Notes: a model not told the origin generated them from the letters alone. Shown: positions 47,932 to 57,522, numbered from the stretch's first letter. The stretch is 64,000 nt of DNA from PVC group bacterium (GCA_945898015.1 CAMDGM010000001.1:62001-126000); one strand, 5' to 3'. A program made the numbers and translations.

Positions 47932-48768
47932 TTACACTTTCACCGTTGCCATACTGCGGATCACCAGCAACGCCAGTCCGTTGAATACCGTGCCAACAAC
48001 CAGCAACCCCTTCCCCCACACCGTTGAAAACACACCCCGAACTCCGGCGGGGTCCAGACATAACCACCCAATCAATAACAGATACGGAAGGGCCGCCAAG
48101 GTATACCCCTGAAAACGGGCTTCCGACGTCATCGTCTGCACGCGATCTTCTACCCGCTCACGTTCGCGGATCATCTTGACCAACCCATCGAGAATGCGGG
48201 TCAAATCTCCACCCGTCTGGCGCCCAACCTGGACGGCCGTGACAAAAATCCGCACGCTTTCACCCTCCATGCGGGCAACAAGTCGCTCCAGCCCCTCATC
48301 TAATGACATGCCTAGATCCCGGTCCCTCACAACCCGAGCAAATTCCTGGCTAGCCGGGGCGGGCATCTCCCGCGCCACGATGTCCACCGCCTGGCTCAGG
48401 TTAAACCCGGCCCGCAACGAATTAGCCATCATGAGCAGCACATCCATGAACTGCTGATGAAATCGCCGGCAACGCCAGGATTGATAACCGGAAAGAGCCC
48501 AGCCCGGAACCATCAAGCCTGCACCCATAGCCAGCGTCGCCAGCAGCAGACTGCCCGTGAGTCCATACGCCCCACATCCTGCCAGCGAAGAGACAAGCCC
48601 TATTCCCGCCAGAACCACCCGCGTACCCAACGTCACGCGCTCGCGGCCAAACCCTTCCGCGACCGTCGCCGCCGTTTCGCGCACATATTGCCACGCGGCG
48701 GGCACGAGCACCCAGGCGGCGGCAAAAGCCGCGGACCAAACACCTAAATCCCAAATAGTGAATTTCAT
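47932..48768 (-). CDS. tadB: Type II secretion system F family protein, TadB-like
   Basis: Start at MKFTIWDLGVWSAAF. FHQQFMDVLLMMANSLRAGFNLSQAVDIVAREMPAPASQEFARVVRDRDLGMSLDEGLERLVARMEGESVRIFVTAVQVGRQTGGDLTRILDGLVKMIRERERVEDRVQTMTSEARFQG. Confidence 0.93.
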   Translation of the reverse strand: MKFTIWDLGVWSAAFAAAWVLVPAAWQYVRETAATVAEGFGRERVTLGTRVVLAGIGLVSSLAGCGAYGLTGSLLLATLAMGAGLMVPGWALSGYQSWRCRRFHQQFMDVLLMMANSLRAGFNLSQAVDIVAREMPAPASQEFARVVRDRDLGMSLDEGLERLVARMEGESVRIFVTAVQVGRQTGGDLTRILDGLVKMIRERERVEDRVQTMTSEARFQGYTLAALPYLLLIGWLCLDPAGVRGVFSTVWGKGLLVVGTVFNGLALLVIRSMATVKV

Positions 48769-48788
48769 CCGTACTTCCTCCGGTACTG

Positions 48789-50210
48789 TTACAAGCTCGG
48801 CCACTCATACGGGGATGGCCAATCGAAGGGAAACCATGAAAACAAATCCATGCCTTCCCAATCATCCAAGCCTGTCAAAGCCTTTATCACCTCGGAAAAA
48901 CAAAGTGGAAACTCGAGCGTATTGGCCCCCACACGTGTTTCCGGGAAAGCGCCGCGTGACCCAAGCAAGTTCTGAACACACACCTTTACGTCCGTTTTCT
49001 CGCCTCCGCTGTTCGGGGCTCGAATAAGCCGACTAAGAAACGCCAACCCTTTGTCCAAACCCTCTTTCATCTTTTCACCTGAAGCCTGAAGGGGTTTCAT
49101 CACCTGCTCCTCGAACTTTCGGACCGCGTCTTGTCCCAACTTCCGCACGACGCCAAAACCAGACTCATGGAGCTTACGCAAGGCCTGAACACCTAACTGA
49201 GTCAGCGCAGGCAAAGGATTTTCCTGGAACGCTTTCATCCAGGCCAATAACTGGGTCAAGTCCGTGAAATTCAACTGCTTCATCAATTCTTCTGCATCCA
49301 TTTCAAACTCCACCGCCATTCCGCCACCAAACCCAAGCGATGCCCCCAAACTCGCCATAAAGGAAACCTTGCCGTTCCATCCAAGCGTTGCCACCGCCTT
49401 GCCTTCGGCAAGGGCGCCCGCATACCCCGAAGCAATGAGATTCACATTTGTTTTCACCCCAAACATATGAGCTTCAAAGTTTAACTTGGCTTCGCCCTTC
49501 ACATAAATGCCGGCTGACCCTTCAGCAGCAAACGTAATCCCCTTTTCATCCACATACGCCCCGAAACGGCCCTTGGCAATCGCCGATGCTTCGAGTCGGA
49601 GGCTCCCTTTCAGACCTCCTCCCATGGCCTTATCCCCGAAGTCCAACTTGGGCGTTGATGCTTTCAATTCCGTTTCCAGCCCAATCTGCCCCTTTGCCTC
49701 AAGCCCATTGTCGCCCCAATTAACAACCCCATCCGCTCCCGCGCGGGCGTTCACCGTTGCCGTACCAAGGCTCCCCTTTATTGTTTTGCGATACTCAGGG
49801 CCAATCTCCCCTTCCCAGAGCGCTTCGCCATTCACCAACTTCGTTGCACCCAAAACCCGGCTTGAAGGCGTATTTCCCGTCTTAATCTCGGCCATCTTCT
49901 TCTTGTCAACCGCCCACCCCGCTTCGCCGTTCCACGTGGTTTCGTCCAATTCGTCATGCCAGTCCGAAACACGAGTTTTTGTTTGTACTCCGGTCTTCAG
50001 CGTCTCCCACCGGCCATTCCCTTGGACGGCACGGGTTTGGGTCTCGTGAATTTCGGTTTTCACCCGGACAGACGGCTCGGTTTGACGTACGGTCGTCTTG
50101 TCAACGACACGTGTGTTAACTTGAGGTGCGGCGTCCACGCTCAGCCCGAACATAACCGCCATGATTCCGATCCAGCGCCAACTGTTTAAATACGTTGGTG
50201 AGTGCGTCAT
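48789..50210 (-). CDS. Secreted Gly/Ala-rich repeat protein in the Tad locus (uncharacterised)
   Basis: 473 aa, signal peptide; repetitive GLKGSLRLEASAIAKGRFGAYVDEKGITFAAEGSAGIYVKGEAKLNFEAHMFGVKTNVNLIASGYAGALAEGKAVATLGWNGKVSFMASLGASLGFGGGMAVEFEMD. Confidence 0.7.
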   Translation of the reverse strand: MTHSPTYLNSWRWIGIMAVMFGLSVDAAPQVNTRVVDKTTVRQTEPSVRVKTEIHETQTRAVQGNGRWETLKTGVQTKTRVSDWHDELDETTWNGEAGWAVDKKKMAEIKTGNTPSSRVLGATKLVNGEALWEGEIGPEYRKTIKGSLGTATVNARAGADGVVNWGDNGLEAKGQIGLETELKASTPKLDFGDKAMGGGLKGSLRLEASAIAKGRFGAYVDEKGITFAAEGSAGIYVKGEAKLNFEAHMFGVKTNVNLIASGYAGALAEGKAVATLGWNGKVSFMASLGASLGFGGGMAVEFEMDAEELMKQLNFTDLTQLLAWMKAFQENPLPALTQLGVQALRKLHESGFGVVRKLGQDAVRKFEEQVMKPLQASGEKMKEGLDKGLAFLSRLIRAPNSGGEKTDVKVCVQNLLGSRGAFPETRVGANTLEFPLCFSEVIKALTGLDDWEGMDLFSWFPFDWPSPYEWPSL

Positions 50211-50234
50211 AATTGAAACTCCTTTTCTCCGGTG

Positions 50235-51575
50235 TTATTGCTTGCCGTTCCATCCGGGATCTTTCCCCTGTCCAATAAGAATGAGGTCATCCATAAACTT
50301 GACAGCTTGAGCGGCCAAGCTGCTGTGGCCATCCGCCACGGTCGCCATCAGGTGAATTCCCCGATCATAGTCAGCCTGGCTTAACACCAAAAACCGGCCG
50401 AGGTTGTATTGTGCATCTGGAAAATAGGGATCGGCGGCCAGCGCCTTGGAAAAGGCATCCAGCGCCCCGTCCGCGTCCCCACGATGAACGGCGATTACCC
50501 CTAAATCATTCCACGCCCGGGCATACCCTGGTTTCAATTCAACACAATGACGGAACGCGGATTCGGCACGAACAACATCTCCTGTCTTGTCGTAACACAA
50601 GCCGAGGACATACCAGTTTTCAGCAACACCAGGGAATCGGACGGTGCTGGACTCCGCTTGGGCCGTGGCCTCCGACACTCGCCCCTGTTCAATCAGGACA
50701 GAGGCAAGATCATTGCAAACCGCCGGATCAGCGGGATAACGCTTAGCCAACGCTTTCAAAATATCCTCGGCCTCATGCCACCGGCCTCGTCGTCCCTCAA
50801 GTCGCGCCATCTGCAGTTGGGCCTCCGGAAAATCAGGATTTTCGCTCAACATCTCCTGCAGCACTTTTTCGGCCTGATCCAGAACCCCCTCCCGAACATA
50901 GTGGGTTGCGAGCATGAGCTTGTTTCCGGGCGTATTCCCGGAAACCTCAATTAACGCCTTCCAAACGCTTTCCTGCTTCTCCGGCATGCCGGCTTGATCA
51001 TACAAACGTGCCAGCAAAAACAGCGTCTCGGGATCGCCCGAATTCAATTTCAGGCTGACAATCAGGTATTCCGCCGCCAGTCTTAACTCGCCCACCTCCA
51101 GAAGCAACCGGGCCAGGTTGTTTAGCGGCATGGCAAGCAAAGGATTTTCCCGGACAGCCCTCTCAAAAGACTTCTGTGCTTCAGGAATTCGCCCCTGCTT
51201 GAGCAAGACCGCCCCGAGATTATTCCACCCCAGCGCGTTTTCAGAATCCCAGTCCACGGCCTGACGATAATAGAACTCCGCTCGCCCAAGGTTATTCCGC
51301 ATCAAGTACAAATTGCCGGCGTTATTGGCAGCGCCGCTGAATATTCGGCGATCATCCAGTATCGCGTTAGTCCTCGCGCCTGCCAACACCTTCTGGAATG
51401 ACGACAGCGCCTCTTCCAGATTGCCCGCCTCCTGCAATGAAACCGCTTGATTATACGCCTCTGCTGCCCTCATGCTTTTCTCCGGTGCCGCCCCATTTTT
51501 GTTTTCATTTTCTACCTGTGCCTGACAGGCTCCCAAAACCGCCGCCCAAACTCCGATCCACATCATCCTCTTCAT
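50235..51575 (-). CDS. TPR-repeat lipoprotein, TadD-like
   Basis: Start at MKRMMWIGVWAAVLGACQAQ (lipobox LGAC); multiple TPR repeats (ALGWNNLGAVLLKQGRIPEAQKSFERAVRENP, etc.). Confidence 0.88.
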   Translation of the reverse strand: MKRMMWIGVWAAVLGACQAQVENENKNGAAPEKSMRAAEAYNQAVSLQEAGNLEEALSSFQKVLAGARTNAILDDRRIFSGAANNAGNLYLMRNNLGRAEFYYRQAVDWDSENALGWNNLGAVLLKQGRIPEAQKSFERAVRENPLLAMPLNNLARLLLEVGELRLAAEYLIVSLKLNSGDPETLFLLARLYDQAGMPEKQESVWKALIEVSGNTPGNKLMLATHYVREGVLDQAEKVLQEMLSENPDFPEAQLQMARLEGRRGRWHEAEDILKALAKRYPADPAVCNDLASVLIEQGRVSEATAQAESSTVRFPGVAENWYVLGLCYDKTGDVVRAESAFRHCVELKPGYARAWNDLGVIAVHRGDADGALDAFSKALAADPYFPDAQYNLGRFLVLSQADYDRGIHLMATVADGHSSLAAQAVKFMDDLILIGQGKDPGWNGKQ

Positions 51576-51647
51576 GCTTCCTCCTTTTTTCCGGTCGTCT
51601 TCAAACGGGTTCGGTCGCACCCGCGGCCAATACCCAAGCCAGACTGG

Positions 51648-53102
51648 TTATCCCACCTGTCCCCGTGTTGGCTCATCATTTTCACCCCGATGCACGACCG
51701 GGGCCATGCCGGATGAAACGCCTTCCCGAAACATACTTTCATCGACATCAAAGCCGACCGCGCGCAAACGATCAGCAAAAGTCGGCACATGCCCGGTCGC
51801 GCGAAAGACACCCGTCACCCTTCCATGGGCCGCCACGCCCGTCTGCTCATAAACAAAAATGTCCCGAATGCTAATTTCGCCATCGTCGATTCCCAGCACT
51901 TCGGAAATCCGCTCGATTTTGCGGGACCCATCGCTAAGCCGAGCGATCTGCACAACCAATTGAACGGCTGAGGCGATGTTTCTCCGGATCACAACCACCG
52001 GCATCTCCACCGCCATCATCACCAACCCCTCCAGGCGTGCCAACATGTCCCGAGGTGAATTCGCGTGCAAGGTTGTCATCGACCCTTCATGCCCCGTATT
52101 CATGGCTTGAAGCATGTCAAACGCTTCTGACCCTCGGCATTCGCCAACGATAATTCGATCCGGCCGCATTCGGAGGGCGTTTCGCACCAAATCGCGGATA
52201 GTCACTTCGCCCCGCCCTTCCACATTCGCGCGACGCGCTTCGAGCCGGACCAAATTAAGGTGCGTCAATCGAAGTTCTGCCGAGTCTTCAATCGTGATCA
52301 CACGCTCATTGCCTGAAACCGACTGGGAAAGCACATTCAATAGCGTTGTCTTCCCCGTTCCGGTGCCCCCTGAAACAATCACATTTCGTCTTCCGCGGAC
52401 GCATAGGTCCAAAAATCTCATCATGCCAGACGTACAGGAACCGCCCGAAACCAGCTCCGAAGAGCCCATTCCCCGATGGGCGAATTTGCGAATCGTGATA
52501 GTCGGCCCGTCCACCGCCAGGGGCGGCAAAATAATATGAACTCGCGATCCATCACGTTCCAATCGGGCATCCACATACGGCATGCTCTCGTCCACCCGCC
52601 GGCCGATCGGCGCGACAATGCGATCAATGATGCTGGCCAGTTGTTTTGACGTGCCAAAACGTCGATCGGTTAATTCCATCCGTCCATGTCGGGCCACAAA
52701 GATGCGCTCGGGCCCATTGACCATGATCTCTTCCACACTGTCATCTTTCAGCAGATCCTCCAGCGGACCCAGCTCCAGCGCTTCATCAAGCACTTCCTTG
52801 ACCAGCATTTCTCGCTCGTGAGATGACAATGCCTCGTTAAGCCGGTCCAGTTCGAAACGGATGATGTCCTCTGTGCGACTGCGCAAGGCCACCATTCGCA
52901 TGCCTCCTTCCAGCACATCCAAGTTCATCCGTCGTAATTCCTCGTTTTCTTGGACCCGCACCAATAGTCGCGCCTTGATTTCCCGGAACCGATTTTTCCG
53001 GGTCTTCTCGCGCTCCTCAATCACCTCGATCACCGAGGGTCGCGCCGCACTCCGTATACGCCCCCCGTCCGCCCGCATGATGTCCTGCATGTCTTTCATC
53101 AT
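51648..53102 (-). CDS. tadA: TadA/CpaF family pilus assembly ATPase
   Basis: LEDLLKDDSVEEIMVNGPERIFVARHGRMELTDRRF...GRRNVIVSGGTGTGKTTLLNVLSQSVSGNERVITIEDSAELRL...ALRMRPDRIIVGECRGSEAFDMLQAMNTGHEGSMTTLHANSPRDMLARLEGLV. Confidence 0.97.
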   Translation of the reverse strand: MMKDMQDIMRADGGRIRSAARPSVIEVIEEREKTRKNRFREIKARLLVRVQENEELRRMNLDVLEGGMRMVALRSRTEDIIRFELDRLNEALSSHEREMLVKEVLDEALELGPLEDLLKDDSVEEIMVNGPERIFVARHGRMELTDRRFGTSKQLASIIDRIVAPIGRRVDESMPYVDARLERDGSRVHIILPPLAVDGPTITIRKFAHRGMGSSELVSGGSCTSGMMRFLDLCVRGRRNVIVSGGTGTGKTTLLNVLSQSVSGNERVITIEDSAELRLTHLNLVRLEARRANVEGRGEVTIRDLVRNALRMRPDRIIVGECRGSEAFDMLQAMNTGHEGSMTTLHANSPRDMLARLEGLVMMAVEMPVVVIRRNIASAVQLVVQIARLSDGSRKIERISEVLGIDDGEISIRDIFVYEQTGVAAHGRVTGVFRATGHVPTFADRLRAVGFDVDESMFREGVSSGMAPVVHRGENDEPTRGQVG

Positions 53103-54604
53103 TCTTTCTCCTTTTTATTGGCGGCACGGATCTCGCCCGCCGACTGCTTCGCCTTGTCTCTCGCCCCATTACGTAATGACTCCTCCTCGGGACATCCCGG
53201 CACAACTCGCCGGGGTGTAATCAAAATAACCAGCTCGCTTTGTTTCTTTTGGTATTTCACCGACTTGAACAGCTCGCCCAGCACAGGGATGTCGCCTAAC
53301 CCGGGAATTTTGGAAATGTCTTCTGTTGCCGTATGCCCGATTAGAGCCCCAAGGCTAAGTGTCTGTCCCTGTTGAACGTTCACCGAAGTACGCACATACC
53401 GCTTCAGAATGGAAGGATACGAAGCGATAATCGGGCCTAAATTGCTGAACTCAATGCCAACCTTGGTCTCCACATTTCCATGCCGGTCGAGACGAGGTTC
53501 AAGATCCATGCCGATTCCGTACTCCACCTCCTCCACCGCCACGTCCTGGCTACCAGGACCAATGGCCACAATGTGGAATGATCCTCCCGCGAAAAACCGC
53601 CCCTTGCCGCCGTCCTCGCATACCAGATTCTGCGTATAGAGCAAACGGGCCTCTCCCGATTGGAAGTGCGGAACGAGCATTTCAAAAAGCTTGGTCGTCG
53701 CCAATGACACGGACGAAACCGCATCGGCCCCTCCCGCGCCGGCTGCCCATCCGGCCTGAACACCCAGCGTCTGAACGCCACCCCAATCCACGCCCATCTC
53801 ACGCATGGTGTCGAGCGTGATCTCGACAAGCTGGCATTCGAGCAAAAGCAACGGCTTTTCCAGCACGACATCCTGCGGCAGCTCCGCGCCTTTCCACGGC
53901 TTGACTGCCAAAAAACTCCGAATCTGGGGATAAAGAGAGCGGGCGGTCGATTCAATGAAGGCCCGTTCCGCCTCACTAAATACAAGGCCCTGGAGAAACA
54001 GCTCCCGGCCGGAAAACGAAAGATCCACGTTCCCATTTCCTATACGAGCCCGGACCTCCGACAAAATGACAGGCCCAAACCCCGGGTCGAATTCCGTCAG
54101 ATCAACTAGGCCGTCACCCAACATCGCACGCGCTTGAGCCACGCGATCGTACTCCAGGCGAGTGGTAATCCTTCCGGTTACGCGAACTTTCCCCAGCCCG
54201 TCGACCAACGCGATCCCAAACGCGGGCAATGCTTTCCCTTCCGAATCCACAAGCAATGCCCGGACCACCGCATCAAGCGGTCCGGCACCCAGCCCCCGGG
54301 ACACAAAGATCTCGACTTGATCCCGCTCGATTTCATCTTCATCAAACACATACAGCGTCGTCCTCCCTTCCTGAAGCGGGGTCATGATCAAAGAGCCCGT
54401 GACAATTTCAACCCCCACCACACGATCGCCCGCAGCGGCAAGCTCTGCCCGACCCACCACATAGTCCACTGGAAACGCCTGCGGCTTTCCCGCTTTCACG
54501 TCAAGATTAACGCGATGCAAAGCGCCCATACTTTCCGCCGTGGCAAACAGAGTCAACGCCAGGCCCAACATCAGTCTCGCTCCCTGCCTATTATTGCGGT
54601 TCAT
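53099..54604 (-). CDS. rcpA: Type II/III secretin, RcpA/CpaC-like
   Basis: Start at MNRNNRQGARLMLGLALTLFATAESMGA; KPLLLLECQLVEITLDTMREMGVDWGG...GQTLSLGALIGHTATEDISKIPGLGDIPVLGELFKSVKYQKKQSELVILITPRRV. Confidence 0.95.
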   Translation of the reverse strand: MNRNNRQGARLMLGLALTLFATAESMGALHRVNLDVKAGKPQAFPVDYVVGRAELAAAGDRVVGVEIVTGSLIMTPLQEGRTTLYVFDEDEIERDQVEIFVSRGLGAGPLDAVVRALLVDSEGKALPAFGIALVDGLGKVRVTGRITTRLEYDRVAQARAMLGDGLVDLTEFDPGFGPVILSEVRARIGNGNVDLSFSGRELFLQGLVFSEAERAFIESTARSLYPQIRSFLAVKPWKGAELPQDVVLEKPLLLLECQLVEITLDTMREMGVDWGGVQTLGVQAGWAAGAGGADAVSSVSLATTKLFEMLVPHFQSGEARLLYTQNLVCEDGGKGRFFAGGSFHIVAIGPGSQDVAVEEVEYGIGMDLEPRLDRHGNVETKVGIEFSNLGPIIASYPSILKRYVRTSVNVQQGQTLSLGALIGHTATEDISKIPGLGDIPVLGELFKSVKYQKKQSELVILITPRRVVPGCPEEESLRNGARDKAKQSAGEIRAANKKEKE

Positions 54605-54624
54605 GATCCACTCCTTGCACAAGG

Positions 54625-55476
54625 TTAAAGAGGGCCAAGCTCGTCCAGTGATTGACGAGTCGACGTTCGAATTTTGACCGGCACACGAGCGCCAAACACT
54701 TCATCGCCCTTGAGCGAAGACAGCCGTTCCGACGGGGACTGAAATACCTCGACCTTTTCATTCCGCCGATTTCTCAGCACGCAGCGCAAATACGCCATCT
54801 GGGACGCCAAGCTAAGCCGCCACGCTTCCGCCGAGTTTACTTGCACCGTTACGTGGACCACCATCGGCACCGTCATTCCGGGACGGGAAAGCCCAGCGCC
54901 GACATCAGGCGCCGCTTCCGCGCCAACCGCCCGCTCCCCCATGCGCTGGTCCACGGCCAGAACACTGACCGCCTGCGCCAGCACGACGGCGTGACTGCGG
55001 GTTATTTCGGCAGAACTCCCAGCCGATTCAAAAACGCCAATGATATCCACGCGATCATGCGGTTGCAGCAAGCCTGCCAGCCCTCCTTCTCCATCGAATT
55101 TAAGGGTCATCGCACGCTGTCCCTCACCCTCCGCCACGCGGAGCGAAAGCATGCCCGCCCCATCCTGAGCGAGCTTGGTAACCAGAATTTGCTCACCTTT
55201 GCGAATCGGCACCTGAACCATCCCGCCCGCCGCAATCCACTCTGAATTGGTGAAGGCGCCGGGCTGCACAAAAGCCGCAGGCGTCTCTGTCAACACGACA
55301 TCTCGTTCTTCAAGGAGGTGCCCGGCCAACATATCTTTCGCAGCCACCCAAACGGCCGTGCGCACGCCAAACTCAGCGGTGATCTCGGCTGTTTTGCGGG
55401 CTACGTGAACCCGATAAAAGACCCAGGCCAACAAACTCAATCCCACCGCCACCCATACTGTCATTTTCCTGTTCAC
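54625..55476 (-). CDS. cpaB: Flp pilus assembly protein CpaB/RcpC-like
   Basis: VWVAAKDMLAGHLLEERDVVLTETP...SEWIAAGGMVQVPIRKGEQILVTKLAQ...LAGLLQPHDRVDIIGVFESA (SAF-like). Confidence 0.9.
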   Translation of the reverse strand: MNRKMTVWVAVGLSLLAWVFYRVHVARKTAEITAEFGVRTAVWVAAKDMLAGHLLEERDVVLTETPAAFVQPGAFTNSEWIAAGGMVQVPIRKGEQILVTKLAQDGAGMLSLRVAEGEGQRAMTLKFDGEGGLAGLLQPHDRVDIIGVFESAGSSAEITRSHAVVLAQAVSVLAVDQRMGERAVGAEAAPDVGAGLSRPGMTVPMVVHVTVQVNSAEAWRLSLASQMAYLRCVLRNRRNEKVEVFQSPSERLSSLKGDEVFGARVPVKIRTSTRQSLDELGPL

Positions 55477-55496
55477 GTCTTGACTCCTGTTAGTAG

Positions 55497-55856
55497 TTAA
55501 TCACCCGATTCGCCATGCCCCGTTCCGGTCGCAATCCAGTACCGCCTCTTCAGTGTTGCGGAACAGGCCCGCCCGCCAGACAGCAAAGCGACGACTTTCG
55601 GTCGCATCGCCACAGACACACGGCTCTCCACCGGCAAATAACGGAAAGACGGATCGGCATTGCCAACAACAGCGGCAACCAGGCAAGACTGCTGAACTCC
55701 AAACTGGAGACGTCGAGCAGCCAAATCGAGCCGAGCCAACTCCGACAGTGCCAAAAGGAAAGGAATCAAAATCGCGACACTTACCGCCAGCATCTCAACC
55801 GTGACCACGCCATACCGCAAACGCCACCCAATATGGTTCCTTTTCTCTTTCACCAC
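55497..55856 (-). CDS. TadE-like pseudopilin
   Basis: RYGVVTVEMLAVSVAILIPFLLALSELARLDLAARRLQFGVQQSCLVAA, with prepilin-like G|VVTVE junction. Confidence 0.75.
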   Translation of the reverse strand: MVKEKRNHIGWRLRYGVVTVEMLAVSVAILIPFLLALSELARLDLAARRLQFGVQQSCLVAAVVGNADPSFRYLPVESRVSVAMRPKVVALLSGGRACSATLKRRYWIATGTGHGESGD

Positions 55857-56686
55857 TCAAACCCCCATATGTCCGGAATCTCTGGACGTGGATTTACAGA
55901 CCCCGTTTGTACTAATTTTGCTTCGTACTGTGGCTCTGCGCGTTTGCCCTCCCACAACGTCCCACCACAAGGTTTTGCGGTGGCATACGTCCGAAGATTG
56001 GAAACGCCTTGCGATTCCCCTGTCCCCCATTGAAAAAGCCAGGCGTAAAAGGGTCGTTTAACCTGATTGCAAAAATAAATCGTGTCGGAAGAGGATTCTT
56101 TCCGAAGAATTTTGACAGGTACCGGACGGCCTGGGTTATACAGAATCACTTCGCCAATAAAGGGAATCGTCTGTTTAAAAAAGAATCCTAGGCGAAGCGA
56201 CAAGCCCGTAGCATAAGTCAATCGGCCCACTCGGTGATGCGACGTGGGATAGGTCGTCAAAACGGCTGCGGGATCATTCCGTTCTGTGACAACCTTGGCC
56301 GTTTGCAGCGCTTCATCCATGGCTGAAACATTAACCGCCATCTGTCGGGCCAAATTGATGTAATTATACGTTTTATAGGTCCACTCCACCTGCGTCGCCG
56401 TCCGATTACCCGCATCGTAATTTGGAAAAACGTAACAATGTAAAGCCAGGCGGAGTGTTTCTAAAACATCCGCAGCCTGATTATTCATACGAGCAATCCG
56501 ATTCAACCCGCGAGCCTGCTGAACCGCCCCTGAAAACGCAGCCGCATCGGCGCAGACCTGCAGATGCGTTCGCGTCTGAAGGAGCTGGCTCAGGTTAAGC
56601 GTTAACCCCAGAAAAACGGACAGGGCCACCATCAGAAAAGCAAACATGACCGTGATGCGACCAGACCGCAGCGTATTAGTCGTCAT
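55850..56686 (-). CDS. TadG-like protein (N-terminal Tad domain)
   Basis: MTTNTLRSGRITVMFAFLMVALSVFLGLTLNLSQLLQTRTHLQVCADAAAFSGAVQQARGLNRIARMNNQ. The longer ORF start (57202) overlaps the tadE gene and is rejected. Confidence 0.85.
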   Translation of the reverse strand: MTTNTLRSGRITVMFAFLMVALSVFLGLTLNLSQLLQTRTHLQVCADAAAFSGAVQQARGLNRIARMNNQAADVLETLRLALHCYVFPNYDAGNRTATQVEWTYKTYNYINLARQMAVNVSAMDEALQTAKVVTERNDPAAVLTTYPTSHHRVGRLTYATGLSLRLGFFFKQTIPFIGEVILYNPGRPVPVKILRKESSSDTIYFCNQVKRPFYAWLFQWGTGESQGVSNLRTYATAKPCGGTLWEGKRAEPQYEAKLVQTGSVNPRPEIPDIWGFEW

Positions 56687-57116
56687 TGTCGCCTCCCATA
56701 CGCTCGGAAACGCCCGCGGCCATCGACTCCGTTCTGGCGCCAACCCGGCTTTGAAAGGACAACCGGCCTGATGAATCCGGCAAATAGGCCGGGACGCTAT
56801 CCGTAATTTCGACCTGGCAAACTCCGGGACGACCCGAAGAAAACCGGGCACGTACCTGAGGCGTACCCGACATGGAGCTGGCCTCATAATCACGGCGAAC
56901 AAACCATTCGGCCAATCCTGCTCCTCCCTTGACCGCGCAACGACGGGCTGATGAAAACCCAGCTTGCGATTGGCAAACCGACCGATAAAACACATATTCG
57001 AGCGTAAAGAGTCCGGCCGCCAGAAGAGCAAAAAAAGGAAGGAGAAGCGCAAATTCCACGGTTGACATCCCGGAACGATCCCTGCGTATTGAGTCGTTTT
57101 GGTTGTAGTGATACAT
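56676..57116 (-). CDS. TadE-like pseudopilin
   Basis: RDRSGMSTVEFALLLPFFALLAAGLFTLEYVFYRSVCQSQAGFSSARRCAVKGG; G|MSTVE prepilin site. Confidence 0.9.
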   Translation of the reverse strand: MYHYNQNDSIRRDRSGMSTVEFALLLPFFALLAAGLFTLEYVFYRSVCQSQAGFSSARRCAVKGGAGLAEWFVRRDYEASSMSGTPQVRARFSSGRPGVCQVEITDSVPAYLPDSSGRLSFQSRVGARTESMAAGVSERMGGDNDD

Positions 57117-57164
57117 GGTTTGCGCTCCCCCTGCCTGTGTCTGATTGCTTCTACCTCCTTATGC

Positions 57165-57416
57165 TTAGAGTCCCAGGTTTTCCGCGATTTTGTTGAAGGC
57201 ACGGCTGAGTAGATCGTTAAGCTTGGGATTCAACACCGCTGCCGCGCCCACCACGGCTCCCACCACGACCACGGTAAGTGCGATTGTTTCTACCGTGCTC
57301 AAACCCCGCTTGCTCCTCTTGGCGCCGAACCCGATGTCGTGCCATCGACTCCCCATCCGCAGACCAACGGCCTCCATCTTCGCCAATCCCAGCTTCGCTA
57401 GTTCCATCGCCTTCAT
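57165..57416 (-). CDS. flp: Flp family type IVb pilin
   Basis: MKAMELAKLGLAKMEAVGLRMGSRWHDIGFGAKRSKRGLSTVETIALTVVVVGAVVGAAAVLNPKLNDLLSRAFNKIAENLGL; prepilin site G|LSTVE with Glu+5. Confidence 0.9.
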   Translation of the reverse strand: MKAMELAKLGLAKMEAVGLRMGSRWHDIGFGAKRSKRGLSTVETIALTVVVVGAVVGAAAVLNPKLNDLLSRAFNKIAENLGL

Positions 57417-57505
57417 CCTTGTTCCTCCTTTTGGATTATTGCCGTCCTTTTCTCGGAGATCTCCACTGTGGAAATCTTCCCGATTCGGTTGGCGGCATCC
57501 AAGAA

Positions 57506-57522
57506 AGCAGGCCCTGTGCCAA
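57506..57522 (-). promoter_or_regulatory. Candidate sigma-54 (-24/-12) promoter for the Tad locus
   Basis: Minus-strand TTGGCACAGGGCCTGCT, with 10 nt between GG and GC, close to consensus YTGGCACGrNNNTTGCW; about 90 bp upstream of the flp ATG. Confidence 0.72.

Noticed and set aside
55850-57202. 450-aa version of the TadG-like ORF
   Set aside because: Upstream 172 residues overlap the tadE-like gene in another frame; MTTNTLRSGRITVMFAFLM at 56686 is the plausible start.
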